Assembly: GCA_024742455.1 (NCBI GenBank)
Contig: JANSYL010000018.1
Coordinates: 1 to 32,219 of the forward strand
Length of the DNA: 32,219 nucleotides
Reading direction: 5' to 3'
Source of the DNA: Paracoccaceae bacterium
GTDB taxonomy: Bacteria; Pseudomonadota; Alphaproteobacteria; Rhodobacterales; Rhodobacteraceae
Made by a program: the position numbers and the translations under genes. The notes beneath the pieces are model-generated. The model was not told where the DNA came from. It saw only the letters and a program-made list of their open reading frames with translations, and did no database searches. This document shows, in pieces, positions 1-7,856 of this stretch (positions are counted from its first letter, which is position 1; each line of letters opens with the position of its first letter).

Positions 1-27
1 ACCGAGCATAGCGCAAACGGCACCCAC

Positions 28-78
28 GCTGGCCCGCCGCCGCTGCGTTACATGAGGACTACGCAGCGCCGGGCCAGC
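28..78. repeat. long two-tier inverted repeat inside the IS end
   Basis: GCTGGCCCG (28-36) pairs with CGGGCCAGC (70-78), and CGCTGCGT (41-48) pairs with ACGCAGCG (61-68), leaving a 12-base loop. The total is 17 perfect pairs broken by one asymmetric bulge. Its place just inside the element suggests a hairpin that limits read-through from flanking DNA, or a transposase contact region. There is no run of T. Confidence 0.6.
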
Positions 79-89
79 TCAGCCCCAGA

Positions 90-135
90 GGGGTCAATAT
101 TGGACGCCGATAAGGGGTCACGATTGGATGCCGAT
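90..135. repeat. paired 22-bp terminal repeats of the IS end
   Basis: Two copies of GGGGTCA-N5-GGA-N1-GCCGAT lie at 90-111 and 114-135, a period of 24 bases. They differ at only three or four positions. Repeats of this size inside the end are the expected transposase-binding sites of IS21-type elements. Which protein binds them is inference. Confidence 0.65.
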
Positions 136-140
136 TGACA

Positions 141-345
141 CGAGAAGCCATTCGAACGCCACCAGCGGCGCGCGGAGAAAGTCATGACGCGTCTCGGTTG
201 GGCTTCGGTCGAGGACAGGTATCTGCTCGGCAAGCCCAAAGGCATGCACTGGCGGACCTATCGTCGGCTGACCGCCGACTTGGAGCGATCCGAGGCCGCT
301 TCAGAAAGGGAATTGTTCGACTACGTCAGCGCGCGATTTGCGTAA
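141..345 (+). pseudogene. 3' remnant of a gene probably cut by the IS
   Basis: An open frame begins immediately after the IS end and reads without a stop to TAA at 343-345. The segment includes an internal ATG at 184 giving 53 residues, with a KPKGMHWRTYRRL core and the ending YVSARFA. The frame is closed upstream by a TGA in the last bases of the IS (136-138). Together these suggest the C-terminal end of a protein whose front part was lost or separated by the insertion. I do not recognise the family. It could instead be a short intact gene starting at 184, although no clear ribosome site precedes that ATG. Confidence 0.45.
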
Positions 346-379
346 GCATCACCGCGCAGAAAGGGGACGGTAGGGTGGA

Positions 380-404
380 TTAAAGGGAATTAATTAGAAT
401 TTAA
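380..404. other. AT-rich segment with three TTAA elements
   Basis: TTAA occurs at 380-383, 390-393 and 401-404. The second and third are spaced by exactly 7 bases, which matches the CtrA half-site spacing. The surrounding bases (about 375-434) are unusually AT-rich for this genome. No gene starts nearby: the segment lies between the gene remnant and the 3' end of the tRNA. It is therefore more likely chance in AT-rich DNA than a working CtrA site. Confidence 0.25.
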
Positions 405-434
405 CAAATGAAATCAAATACATGCTTAATAAAA

Positions 435-510
435 TGGTGCCGATGAAGGGACTCGAACCCCCGACCCACGCATTACGAATGCGTTGCTCTACCAGCTGAG
501 CTACATCGGC
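435..510 (-). tRNA. tRNA-Thr (anticodon CGT)
   Basis: The minus strand folds as a 76-nt tRNA. The acceptor stem GCCGATG pairs with CATCGGC, followed by an encoded ACCA end. The D arm carries AGCTCAGCTGGTAGAGC, and the anticodon stem ACGCA/TGCGT holds the loop TTCGTAA. The T arm is GGGGGTTCGAGTCCC. The anticodon CGT reads ACG (threonine). It is transcribed in the same direction as hemY, 41 bases downstream of its stop. Confidence 0.97.
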
Positions 511-551
511 GCGGGACGGCTCTTAGCAAGCGCGCCCGGCCTTGCACAGAC

Positions 552-2075
552 CTAATTTCGCGGCGGGGCGGCGGTGTCTGTGTCCTCGGGCGTCTCCGCG
601 GCCTTGCCGGGGTCCGGCGCGTCCGCATCGCCGGCCTCGACCACGACATCGGCGTCTTCCGTCATGTCGGTGTCCGCCTCCGTGTCGCGCCTGTCTTCCA
701 GTCGTCCGATGATCAGCGGCAGCATATGCGACGGGCCCGCCAGCGCGGCCTCGCTCTGTTCCACCTCCTGCCAGGACAGCGAATCGAAGCTGTTGCAGCT
801 TTTGCACAAGGGGCGCCATTCGGCCTGCACATGGCCGCAATTGTCACACAGCCATTGCGCGCCACGCGGGGCGGTCACGGCGCGGGCCAGCCAGGCCTGC
901 ACCACGCGATCCTCGGACCCTTCGCCGCGTTCGATCGCGGCCATGATCGTCAGCGACCGGGCCGAGGGCGCGGTTTCCGCCAGATCGCCAAGCGCCCGGC
1001 GGGCGGCGGGGAAATCCTCGGCGGCGATCTGCAACTCGGCCTCAAGCAGGCGGATTTCCGGGTGGCCGGGATGCTTCGACAACAGCAGCCGGAACCGTTT
1101 CAGACGGTCGGCCGGGCTTTCGCCGGGCACGATCTCGGCAAAGGCGGCGGCAAGGTCCGGGTGCGGCTCGGCCGCCCAGGCATCGCGCACGATCTTCTGC
1201 GCCACCTTGGGCTTGCCATCGGCGATCGCCAGGCGCGCCGCCATCACCGCTGCGGGGATCAGCGCCGGGGCCATCCGGTTCGCGTTCGCGGCGGTCTGTG
1301 CGGCTTCTTCGATCTTGCCGTCGGCCATGGCGTCACGCGCATGGGCCAGCGCCAGGATCGCGTCGCGGCGGCGATGCACGTCGCGCGGCAGGTTCCCGGC
1401 CCTGAGCGCGGCGGCAAGCGTCGAGCGCGCGCCGGCCCAGTCGTCATGCTGGGCCTGAAGCTGGAACAGGGTGGTCTGCACGTCCTCGTTGCGCGGGCGC
1501 AGCGCCAGCGCCCGTTCGGCCAGTTTCATCGCGGTCTCGGTATCGCCCTCGGCCAGTTTCTGTTTCATCAGGCCCCGCACGCCGACGAACCGGGTGCGGT
1601 CGTCCTTGACCAGCGCCTTGAAGGTCTCGCGCGCAAGATCGGTATCGCCCACCATTTCCGCGCCCTGCGCGACCACCAGCTTGGTCAGTTCGGGCCGTTT
1701 CAGAAACCCCTCGGCGCGTTCGGCCTTGCGGATCGCCAACCGGCCTTCGCCCGCAGCCAGCGCCATCATGCCATCGGCCAGCGCCTCGTATCCCTTCCGC
1801 TCGGAGCGGCGGTTCAGGTAGCGCGAAATGGCGGTTTCATCGCCCACGATGAACCGGAACACGGCGACCATGAGGCCTACCGCCTTGAACAAGGCCCAGA
1901 CCGCCAGCAGCAGCAGAACCGCGCCAACCGCAGCGACCAGCGGGGTCAGGACGATCTCCTGCCCGGCGACGGTCAGGATCGCGACCTCGCCCAATTCCGT
2001 CAGGAACCCTACGCCGAAGGCCAGCCCGGCCACGACGGCCATGAAGATCAGGATTTTCAGAAGCGACCAGAGCAT
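552..2075 (-). CDS. hemY: HemY-like membrane protein with TPR repeats and a C-terminal zinc ribbon
   Basis: This 507-residue protein has two hydrophobic segments (about residues 3-25 and 40-70) and then the HemY N-terminal domain (SRYLNRRSERKGYEALADG). A long alpha-helical region of TPR type follows. Near residues 405-430 a four-cysteine ribbon appears (CDNCGH...CKSC), like the rubredoxin-type module of LapB. HemY of this TPR type is an inner-membrane protein linked to late haem synthesis by gene context; it is not the protoporphyrinogen oxidase also called HemY, and its exact job is unsettled. It is the last gene of the hemD-mic60-hemY run and starts 13 bases after the Mic60 gene stops. The tail is acidic and low-complexity. 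Confidence 0.88.
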   Translation of the reverse strand: MLWSLLKILIFMAVVAGLAFGVGFLTELGEVAILTVAGQEIVLTPLVAAVGAVLLLLAVWALFKAVGLMVAVFRFIVGDETAISRYLNRRSERKGYEALADGMMALAAGEGRLAIRKAERAEGFLKRPELTKLVVAQGAEMVGDTDLARETFKALVKDDRTRFVGVRGLMKQKLAEGDTETAMKLAERALALRPRNEDVQTTLFQLQAQHDDWAGARSTLAAALRAGNLPRDVHRRRDAILALAHARDAMADGKIEEAAQTAANANRMAPALIPAAVMAARLAIADGKPKVAQKIVRDAWAAEPHPDLAAAFAEIVPGESPADRLKRFRLLLSKHPGHPEIRLLEAELQIAAEDFPAARRALGDLAETAPSARSLTIMAAIERGEGSEDRVVQAWLARAVTAPRGAQWLCDNCGHVQAEWRPLCKSCNSFDSLSWQEVEQSEAALAGPSHMLPLIIGRLEDRRDTEADTDMTEDADVVVEAGDADAPDPGKAAETPEDTDTAAPPRN

Positions 2076-2088
2076 CGTGAAGATCCGT

Positions 2089-3540
2089 TCAATTCAGGGT
2101 CTGCAGGTCGGCGGCCAGCGCATCCAGCGCGCCCTCGGCCTCGACCCGGGCGCCTGCATCGGCGACCCAGTCGGCCAGTTCGGCCTGGCCGCCCGCGGGT
2201 AGGGCGGTGATTTCATCCAGCGCGGCCGTCAGGTTTCCGGCGCTGACGGCAGCCTGGGCGCGCGACAGCACCGCATCGGGGTCGTCGCCATCGCGCGGGG
2301 TGATCGAGCGCATCCCCAACTGGCTGCGCAGGAAGGCGCCAAGCCGGTTGCCGCCCTCGGTCTGGGCGGCTGTTTCGCGGATCGCCACGGGCAATGCGGC
2401 GCGGGCGGCTACCGGGAACCGGGTCTGCAGATCGGCGAGGCGCGGGATGCCGGTCTCGGCTGCGCGGGCAAGCGGCGCGGGCACCTCGACCGTTTCCGGC
2501 AGATCGGCCAGAAGCCCCTGGAACGGCGCGCCCGAGGCCAGCGCCGCGCGCAGCTGGCTGAGCGTGGCCTGCGCCCGGGCGGTGGTGAGGCTGGCCTGGG
2601 CGCGGGTTTCGGCGGCGGCGATGTTGGCGGCGGTTTCCTCGGCGATGCGGCGCATGTCGTCGGCCATTGCAGCGTTCCGGGCTTCCTGCTCGGCCAGGCG
2701 GGTCTGCATCGCGTCCAGCGCGGCGACGACGCTGGCGGTATCGCCCTCGGCATCCCCGGTCAGCACCGGCCGCGCCTCAAGTGCCGTGACCCGGTCTTCG
2801 ACGCCGGTCAGGGTTTCCTGAAGGTCGGCCAGCGCGCGGGTTACCTCGGCAATCTCGGCCTCAAGCCCGGTCAGGTCGATGGCGGGCTGGCTGCCGATGC
2901 GCTCGACCTCGGCGGCGAGGCTGGCGATCTCTTCGGCCTGCGCGTCGGATTGGGCGGTCGGATCGGAGCCCCCCGGCTGACCGGGCCCCAAAGCGACATA
3001 AGCCGCCCCGAACCCGATCGCGCCTGCAGCGACACCGCCCAGAAGAAGGGGCACGACACCGCCGCGCCGGCCAGGTGTTTCGGCTGCGGGGGGCGGCGGT
3101 GCTGTGGGGGCGGCTGCGTCCGGCGGGGCTTTGGCGGATGTTTCCGCCACAGGGGCGCCGGACGGGGCCTGAGCCGGGGACGGAGCGGATTTCGACCTGT
3201 CCGGGGAAGCAGGTTTTGGCCCCGACGCCGCCCCGGAGGCAGCGGCATCTGGCGCGGTCTTTGCCGCTGCGGGCCCGGGGGCGGTGACCTTGTCCCCGGT
3301 CTTCGGCGCTGCTGCTGCGGCTGTCTTGGGGTCCGTCCCGGCGGCGGCATCGGGCGTTGCCCTTGGCGTCTGCCTGGCGGTTTTCGTCGCGGGTGTGGTG
3401 GTCTTGGGCGCAGTTCCGGTCTTGGCACCCGCCCCGGTCGCCGTATCGGGTTTCGCTGAGGCGGTCTTGGCTGCGGGTTTCCCTGTGCCCGAGCCGCTGC
3501 CCGTACCGTTGCCCGTGCTTTTCGTGCTGCGCCTCGCCAC
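2089..3540 (-). CDS. Mic60/mitofilin-like inner-membrane protein (COG4223)
   Basis: A 483-residue protein with three parts. Residues 1-155 are a disordered Ala/Pro/Lys/Thr-rich region. A single transmembrane segment follows at about 158-182 (VVPLLLGGVAAGAIGFGAAY). Beyond it lie a long coiled coil (about 200-330) and a C-terminal helical mitofilin-like domain. This is the layout of alphaproteobacterial Mic60, the ancestor of the mitochondrial MICOS subunit that bends inner membranes. In alphaproteobacteria it commonly sits between hemD and hemY, as here. The low-complexity N-terminus is expected to vary between species. A membrane-shaping role is inferred from the family. Confidence 0.85.
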   Translation of the reverse strand: MARRSTKSTGNGTGSGSGTGKPAAKTASAKPDTATGAGAKTGTAPKTTTPATKTARQTPRATPDAAAGTDPKTAAAAAPKTGDKVTAPGPAAAKTAPDAAASGAASGPKPASPDRSKSAPSPAQAPSGAPVAETSAKAPPDAAAPTAPPPPAAETPGRRGGVVPLLLGGVAAGAIGFGAAYVALGPGQPGGSDPTAQSDAQAEEIASLAAEVERIGSQPAIDLTGLEAEIAEVTRALADLQETLTGVEDRVTALEARPVLTGDAEGDTASVVAALDAMQTRLAEQEARNAAMADDMRRIAEETAANIAAAETRAQASLTTARAQATLSQLRAALASGAPFQGLLADLPETVEVPAPLARAAETGIPRLADLQTRFPVAARAALPVAIRETAAQTEGGNRLGAFLRSQLGMRSITPRDGDDPDAVLSRAQAAVSAGNLTAALDEITALPAGGQAELADWVADAGARVEAEGALDALAADLQTLN

Positions 3541-3654
3541 CGTCAGAACCCCGCCTTCAAACCCGTCATAACCCGTTTCGTGACCCGGCCAGCGCCCGTT
3601 CGGGGCCGCCCGAGTCTGCCTTGCTCAAACCCTGTCACGTGCAGCGGGGCACCG

Positions 3655-4371
3655 CTAGGGGGAAATCCGACGCGCCATGGCGCGCAACATTTCGCCTGCA
3701 TTCGGCGCCTCGGCGACGGGTGTTTCGGCCCGCCAAGGGGCCGGCAGCGCGTCGCGCACCGCCGCGCTCAGCGCGATGGGCGTGAGATGACCAGGCCGGT
3801 CGCCGTTCAGGGCGGCGGCGAAGCGTTTGGCGCTCAGAGGGGAAAACAGAGGCGCGATCACCGGGCTTGTCTCCCCGATGGCGGCCCTGAAACCGGCATC
3901 CGGCGCGCGGGGGCGTTGCGCGTAAATGGCCTGGCCCGTCGCGCTGATCCCCAGGTCCGACAGCCGCGCCACCACGTCGCCCCGTGTGTCTTCGCCATGC
4001 AGATGAAGCCAAAGTCCTTCGGGTGACGCGGCACCCATCGCGGCGATCAGCGTTTCGGCATCGCCCGCGGCGGATTGCGCCGAAAGCCCGATAGCCCGGG
4101 CGGCCTGTGCCGTCCGGTCGCCCACGCACCAGGCCGGCAGATCGCGCCGCGTGCTGCGCGTTGCAAAGGCCGACACCCCGGCCTCGGAGGTGAAGATCAG
4201 CCCCCCGATCCCGCTCAGTTCCAGCGGATTGGGCAGCGGCACGATCTCGGCCAGGGGCGCGATGATCACCGCGATCTCCGCCCCCAAGCTGTCCCGGCAG
4301 GCCTGCGCGAACCGGCTTGCGGCGGGTTCGGGCCGGGTTAGCAGGATCAGAGGGGCGGCATTGTTCGACAT
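3655..4371 (-). CDS. hemD: uroporphyrinogen-III synthase
   Basis: A 238-residue protein matching HemD in length and opening ([14 protein letters not shown]), with the two-lobed pattern of the family. Typical elements are [13 protein letters not shown] in the first half, [14 protein letters not shown], and a second Rossmann-like lobe starting near [13 protein letters not shown]. HemD closes hydroxymethylbilane into uroporphyrinogen III with inversion of ring D, the branch-point step for haem, sirohaem and chlorophyll pathways. It is the first gene of the minus-strand hemD-mic60-hemY group and is divergent from tsaD across 59 bases. hemC is not adjacent in this window. Confidence 0.9.
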   Translation of the reverse strand: MSNNAAPLILLTRPEPAASRFAQACRDSLGAEIAVIIAPLAEIVPLPNPLELSGIGGLIFTSEAGVSAFATRSTRRDLPAWCVGDRTAQAARAIGLSAQSAAGDAETLIAAMGAASPEGLWLHLHGEDTRGDVVARLSDLGISATGQAIYAQRPRAPDAGFRAAIGETSPVIAPLFSPLSAKRFAAALNGDRPGHLTPIALSAAVRDALPAPWRAETPVAEAPNAGEMLRAMARRISP

Positions 4372-4430
4372 CGGGTCCAGTGATACCTGCGCATCGGAAC
4401 CCTGACAACGAGACGCCCGAGAAGACGCCC

Positions 4431-5507
4431 ATGCCTGCGCCGACGGTCATCCTGGGACTGGAATCAAGCTGCGACGACACCGCCGCCGCGCTGGTTGCGG
4501 ACGGCCCCGAGGGGCCGCGCATCCTGTCTTCGGTGGTGTCGCGGCAAACCGACCTGCACGCGGCCTTCGGCGGGGTGGTGCCGGAAATCGCCGCGCGTGC
4601 GCATACCGAACGGCTTGACCTGATGGTCGAGGCGGCCTGCGACAAGGCCAGTCTGGGTCTGGACCGCGTGGACGCCGTCGCGGTCACGGCAGGGCCGGGC
4701 CTGATCGGCGGGGTGATGTCGGGGGTGATGATGGCCAAGGGGCTGGCAATGGGTCTCGGCAAACCCCTGATCGGGGTCAACCACCTGGCGGGGCACGCGC
4801 TTACCCCGGTTCTCACCGACGGCCTCGCGTATCCCTACCTGATGCTGCTGGTCTCGGGCGGGCATTGCCAGTTTCTCAGGGTCGAGGCCGCCGACAGGTT
4901 CATCCGTCTCGGTGGCACGATCGACGACGCCCCGGGCGAGGCGTTCGACAAGGTCGCGCGCACCCTTGGCCTGCCGCAGCCGGGCGGCCCGGCGGTCGAG
5001 GCTGCCGCCGCCGCCGGGGATCCCGCGCGGTTCGCCTTTCCCCGCCCGCTGTCGGGCCGCCCCGGTTGCGACCTCAGCTTCTCCGGGCTGAAAACCGCCG
5101 TGCTGGTGGCGCGCGATGCGATCATTGCCGAAAAGGGCGGGCTGACCGAGACCGACCGCGCCGATCTCTGCGCCGGGTTCCAGGCCGCGGTCGCCGACAG
5201 CCTGGCCGAAAAATCGCTGCAGGCGCTGGCCGCGAGCCCCGGCATGACCGCCTTTGCCGTGGCGGGCGGCGTGGCGGCCAACCGCACCATTCGCGCGCGC
5301 CTGTCGGACCTGCCCGGTGCGCCGCCTTTCGTGGCCCCGCCGCTTGATCTGTGCACGGACAATGCCGCGATGATCGCCTTTGCCGGTTTGCTGGCATTTC
5401 AAGCGGGTCGGCGCGACGACCTGACCCTGACCGCGCGCCCGCGCTGGCCACTGGACGGGACAGCGGCCCCGATACTCGGCGCCGGCAAGCGCGGGGCGAA
5501 GGCATGA
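4431..5507 (+). CDS. tsaD: tRNA t6A37 threonylcarbamoyltransferase subunit TsaD
   Basis: A 358-residue Kae1/Qri7-family protein. It opens with the family signature [14 protein letters not shown] (residues 8-21) and carries the metal-binding NHLAGH (His118, His122). VSGGHC at 142-146 and a C-terminal DNAAMIAF motif follow. TsaD transfers the threonylcarbamoyl group from TC-AMP onto A37 of ANN-decoding tRNAs, working with TsaB and TsaE; tsaE also lies in this window (17460). I chose the ATG at 4431 because it puts the ESSCDD motif at the usual distance from the N-terminus; an in-frame ATG farther upstream (4317) would overlap hemD. Its stop overlaps the gpsA start (ATGA). Confidence 0.96.
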   Translation: MPAPTVILGLESSCDDTAAALVADGPEGPRILSSVVSRQTDLHAAFGGVVPEIAARAHTERLDLMVEAACDKASLGLDRVDAVAVTAGPGLIGGVMSGVMMAKGLAMGLGKPLIGVNHLAGHALTPVLTDGLAYPYLMLLVSGGHCQFLRVEAADRFIRLGGTIDDAPGEAFDKVARTLGLPQPGGPAVEAAAAAGDPARFAFPRPLSGRPGCDLSFSGLKTAVLVARDAIIAEKGGLTETDRADLCAGFQAAVADSLAEKSLQALAASPGMTAFAVAGGVAANRTIRARLSDLPGAPPFVAPPLDLCTDNAAMIAFAGLLAFQAGRRDDLTLTARPRWPLDGTAAPILGAGKRGAKA

Positions 5508-6451
5508 ACGTGCCACTTGATATCCTCGGCGCCGGGGCGTTCGGGACGGCGCTGGCGATCACTTATGCCAGCGCTGGCCATCCCGTCACGCTCTGGGGGC
5601 GCGGCGACATGGCGGCGCTGGAGGCCACGCGTGAAAACCGGCGCCACCTGCCGGGATCGCGCCTGCCCGACACGGTGCGGGTCACCGGCGATCTCGCGGC
5701 GCTTGACGCCGACATCGCCATCATCGCCCTGCCGACCCAAAGCCTTGCTGGGTTTTTCGCGGGCCAAGGCGTCGGCGCCGGCACGCTTGTCTCGACCGCG
5801 AAAGGGATCGATGTCGCCTCGGGCAGGCGTCCGACCGAAATCCTGGCCGACGCGCTGTCCGGACGTCGACTGGCCCAGCTGACCGGCCCCAGTTTCGCCG
5901 CCGATATCGCCCGGGGGTTGCCGACCGCCCTGACCCTGGCCTGCGCCGATGAGGCCGCAGGCGAAGCCCTGCAGCATGACCTCAGCACTCCCGCCCTGCG
6001 GCTTTACCGAAGCACCGATGTGATCGGGGCCGAGCTGGGCGGCGCGCTGAAGAACGTGATCGCCGTGGCCGCCGGGGCCGTGATCGGCGCCGAGCTGGGC
6101 GAAAGCGCGCGCGCCGCCCTGATCGCGCGCGGCTTCGCCGAGATGCGCCGTATCGCCGTCGCCGCCGGGGCACGCGATGCCACGCTGTCGGGCCTGTCGG
6201 GTCTTGGCGATCTGGTGCTGACATGCGGGTCCGAGAAATCGCGCAATTTCCGCGCGGGCGTCGCGCTGGCCCGGGCCGAACCGCTGTCGCCCGGTGACAC
6301 GATCGAAGGGCTCCATACCGCGCGGCAGCTGGCCTCCCGCAGTGATCTCGACAAGCCGATCGCCGATTCCGTCGCGGCCCTTGCGGACGGGCGTTCGGAC
6401 CTTCGCACGATCCTCGATGACCTGTTGTCCCGCCCCCTGAAACAGGAGTGA
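5504..6451 (+). CDS. gpsA: NAD(P)-dependent glycerol-3-phosphate dehydrogenase
   Basis: A 315-residue protein with an N-terminal Rossmann fold ([11 protein letters not shown], about residues 6-16) followed by the GpsA core. STAKGID, the conserved GPSFA and the C-terminal [13 protein letters not shown] (containing the catalytic-type lysine) are all present. It makes sn-glycerol-3-phosphate from dihydroxyacetone phosphate, the backbone for phospholipids. The start overlaps the tsaD stop by four bases (ATGA), so the two are probably translationally coupled. The tsaD-gpsA arrangement is common in alphaproteobacteria. Confidence 0.95.
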   Translation: MNVPLDILGAGAFGTALAITYASAGHPVTLWGRGDMAALEATRENRRHLPGSRLPDTVRVTGDLAALDADIAIIALPTQSLAGFFAGQGVGAGTLVSTAKGIDVASGRRPTEILADALSGRRLAQLTGPSFAADIARGLPTALTLACADEAAGEALQHDLSTPALRLYRSTDVIGAELGGALKNVIAVAAGAVIGAELGESARAALIARGFAEMRRIAVAAGARDATLSGLSGLGDLVLTCGSEKSRNFRAGVALARAEPLSPGDTIEGLHTARQLASRSDLDKPIADSVAALADGRSDLRTILDDLLSRPLKQE

Positions 6452-6456
6452 CCGCG

Positions 6457-6888
6457 ATGCGCTATTGGCTGTTCAAATCCGAACCCGACACCTGGTCATG
6501 GGAGGATCAGGTCGCCAGGGGAGATGTGGGCGAGCAATGGGATGGCGTCCGCAACTACCAGGCCCGCAATTTCATGCGTGACATGGCGGTGGGCGATCTG
6601 GGGTTCTTCTACCATTCGCAAAGCGACAAGGCCGTGGTCGGCGTGGTCGAGGTGATCGCCGAGGCCCATCCGGACAGCACCACCGATGATCCCCGCTGGG
6701 ACTGCGTCGATATCAGGGCCGTGGCGCCGTTTCCTTCCCCCGTCACGCTTGAGATGGTCAAGGCCGACCCGGGCCTTGCGGACATGGTGCTGGTCAAGAA
6801 TTCCCGCCTGTCGGTGCAGCCGGTCACCGAGGCCGAATGGCACCGCGTCTGCCAGATCGGGGGCTACACCGGCCGAACCGGCGGTTGA
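6457..6888 (+). CDS. EVE-domain protein
   Basis: A 143-residue single-domain protein. It opens MRYWLFKSEPDTWSW and has the family motif GVRNYQARNFMRD at about residues 30-42. VGDLGFFYHS and VGVVEV strands also match the EVE/PUA-like fold. EVE domains bind modified bases in DNA or RNA; the ligand of this stand-alone form is unproven. An in-frame GTG at 6448 overlaps the gpsA stop, but the ATG at 6457 is preferred because AGGAG (6444-6448) sits 8 bases before it and the protein then starts at the usual residue. It is the last gene of the tsaD-gpsA run, with a hairpin right after its stop. Confidence 0.9.
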   Translation: MRYWLFKSEPDTWSWEDQVARGDVGEQWDGVRNYQARNFMRDMAVGDLGFFYHSQSDKAVVGVVEVIAEAHPDSTTDDPRWDCVDIRAVAPFPSPVTLEMVKADPGLADMVLVKNSRLSVQPVTEAEWHRVCQIGGYTGRTGG

Positions 6889-6896
6889 TGCGGATC

Positions 6897-6923
6897 GGAG
6901 GGCCCCGTCGGTCGGGGCCCTCC
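6897..6923 (+). terminator. strong hairpin ending the tsaD-gpsA-EVE run
   Basis: GGAGGGCCCC and GGGGCCCTCC form a perfect 10-bp stem with a 7-base loop, starting 8 bases after the stop codon. There is no long T run, so it may act with Rho or as an RNA 3'-end stabiliser. Confidence 0.7.
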
Positions 6924-6929
6924 TCCACC

Positions 6930-6956
6930 CACATGCGCATCCTCGCTCCGCATGTG
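6930..6956. repeat. CACATGCG inverted repeat
   Basis: CACATGCG (6930-6937) and CGCATGTG (6949-6956) form an 8-bp inverted repeat with an 11-base spacer, just after the terminator hairpin. It could be a second 3' hairpin or an operator-like dyad. No gene starts close by on either strand, so a role in transcript ending is the simpler reading. Confidence 0.4.
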
Positions 6957-7066
6957 TTCGAATGTCGGGCCCGTCATCCTGACCGGGCAGGGTTCGATAC
7001 CGCGCCGGGCATGGCGTGGCAAAGGTTTAGTCCGGCAGATTTGCAACGCATTGTCCGGAACGGAAA

Positions 7067-7088
7067 ACGGCCCGCCGGGGCGGGCCGT
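7067..7088 (-). terminator. intrinsic terminator of the DUF2853 gene
   Basis: On the minus strand ACGGCCCG pairs with CGGGCCGT around a 6-base loop and is followed by TTTTCC. It lies 37 bases beyond the DUF2853 stop codon. Confidence 0.75.
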
Positions 7089-7124
7089 TGAAGGTGCGGG
7101 CAAGGCCCGGTCGTCGGGGTCCGG

Positions 7125-7466
7125 TCAGGCGTAAACGCCTTCCTTTCCGAAATGCTTGGTCAGCATGTAGTAGACCACGGCGCGATACTTGTTGCGCTCG
7201 GACATGCCATAGGTCTCCATGACCTTCTGGATCGCGGCGTCGAGGTCCGGGCCGTCCTTGAGCCCCAGCTTCTTGATCAGGAAATTCTTCTTCACCGTCT
7301 CGATCTCGCCGGGCTGCGTGGCGGCGACGGTCGAGGCGTCGGCGTCATAGATCGCAGGGCCGCAGCCGATCGTGACTTTGGTCAGAAGCGCCATATCCGG
7401 TTCCATGCCGCATTTGCTGCGCAGGTCCTCGGCATATTGTGCAATCAGGTCGTCTCGTTTGCCCAT
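7125..7466 (-). CDS. DUF2853 family protein
   Basis: A 113-residue soluble protein matching the DUF2853 family, which is common in alphaproteobacteria and has no established function. Recognisable stretches are MGKRDDLIAQYAEDL at the N-terminus, NFLIKKLGL in the middle, and a C-terminal RNKYRAVVYYMLTKHFGK. It has no signal peptide or membrane segment. The start is supported by AGGAGA eight bases upstream. It is monocistronic by appearance: about 390 bases separate it from ahcY, which has its own terminator, and a terminator follows it. A 14-bp palindrome lies in its likely 5' leader. Confidence 0.85.
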   Translation of the reverse strand: MGKRDDLIAQYAEDLRSKCGMEPDMALLTKVTIGCGPAIYDADASTVAATQPGEIETVKKNFLIKKLGLKDGPDLDAAIQKVMETYGMSERNKYRAVVYYMLTKHFGKEGVYA

Positions 7467-7488
7467 GACAGGTCTCTCCTAATCCTTG

Positions 7489-7502
7489 GGAGCCGCGGCT
7501 CC
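7489..7502. promoter_or_regulatory. 14-bp perfect palindrome upstream of the DUF2853 gene
   Basis: GGAGCCGCGGCTCC is self-complementary and lies about 22 bases before the start codon, just ahead of the AGGAGA ribosome site. It could be an operator or form a small 5'-leader hairpin. Which of the two is unknown. Confidence 0.4.
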
Positions 7503-7806
7503 GACGTAACGGCCCTACACTGGCGGAAGTCGCGACCAAAAACAAAGGGGGAAAACCCGTAGTTCGGGATCAAAAGCCACGCTGACCTTGCAGGTCCATG
7601 GCTCCCATGTCTGCAGTGTTGGGCGGCCTTAAGCCGAAGGCGGCGGGCAAACCCGCCGGGGAACCGACCTGGCCGATACCGGTGAACGGATCATTCTGCG
7701 ATCTGCCCGGAAACCTTGATCAGGTCATGCCCTGTCCGTGTGCCAACTCCAGGCCGTTGTGCCCTTCGTTCTGCCCGAAAACCGCGACAAAGCATCAATA
7801 GGTCCA
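7503..7806. other. gene-poor spacer between ahcY and the DUF2853 gene
   Basis: About 300 bases without a convincing gene. It holds a compact hairpin, CGGCGGG-caaa-CCCGCCG at 7641-7658, and presumably the DUF2853 promoter near its left side. A 67-codon plus-strand frame (7598-7801) exists, but its codon use is unlike the neighbours and I did not call it. Confidence 0.5.
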
Positions 7807-7850
7807 CAACACGGGCCACCGGCCGTGAAACCGGCCGGGGCCGCGTGTTG
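7807..7850 (-). terminator. large terminator hairpin of ahcY
   Basis: CAACACG pairs with CGTGTTG, GGCC with GGCC, and CCGGCCG with CGGCCGG around a 6-base loop, giving 18 pairs with one bulged base on each side. It begins 7 bases after the ahcY stop on the minus strand. The T content downstream is low. Confidence 0.75.
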
Positions 7851-7856
7851 CGTGCC

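Larger units (their letters stand above)
1..140. mobile_element. terminal part of an IS21-family-like insertion sequence
   Basis: The stretch ends in ...TTGACA and contains two 22-base near-identical repeats beginning GGGGTCA, 24 bases apart. IS21-family elements typically carry several such repeats inside each end and finish in 5'-TG...CA-3'. Read on the minus strand the element would begin TGTCAATCGGC at base 140 and run leftwards out of the window. No transposase (istA/istB) coding sequence is visible here, so I cannot tell which end this is. The family assignment rests on end structure only. The neighbouring broken reading frame at 141-345 fits an insertion at this point. Confidence 0.6.

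Noticed and set aside
380-404. Possible CtrA site (TTAA-N7-TTAA)
   Set aside because: It lies in AT-rich DNA with no gene start nearby, so chance is the better explanation.
7598-7801. 67-codon plus-strand frame with five cysteines between the DUF2853 gene and ahcY
   Set aside because: Weak ribosome site, codon use unlike neighbours, no recognised motif, and it crosses a hairpin.
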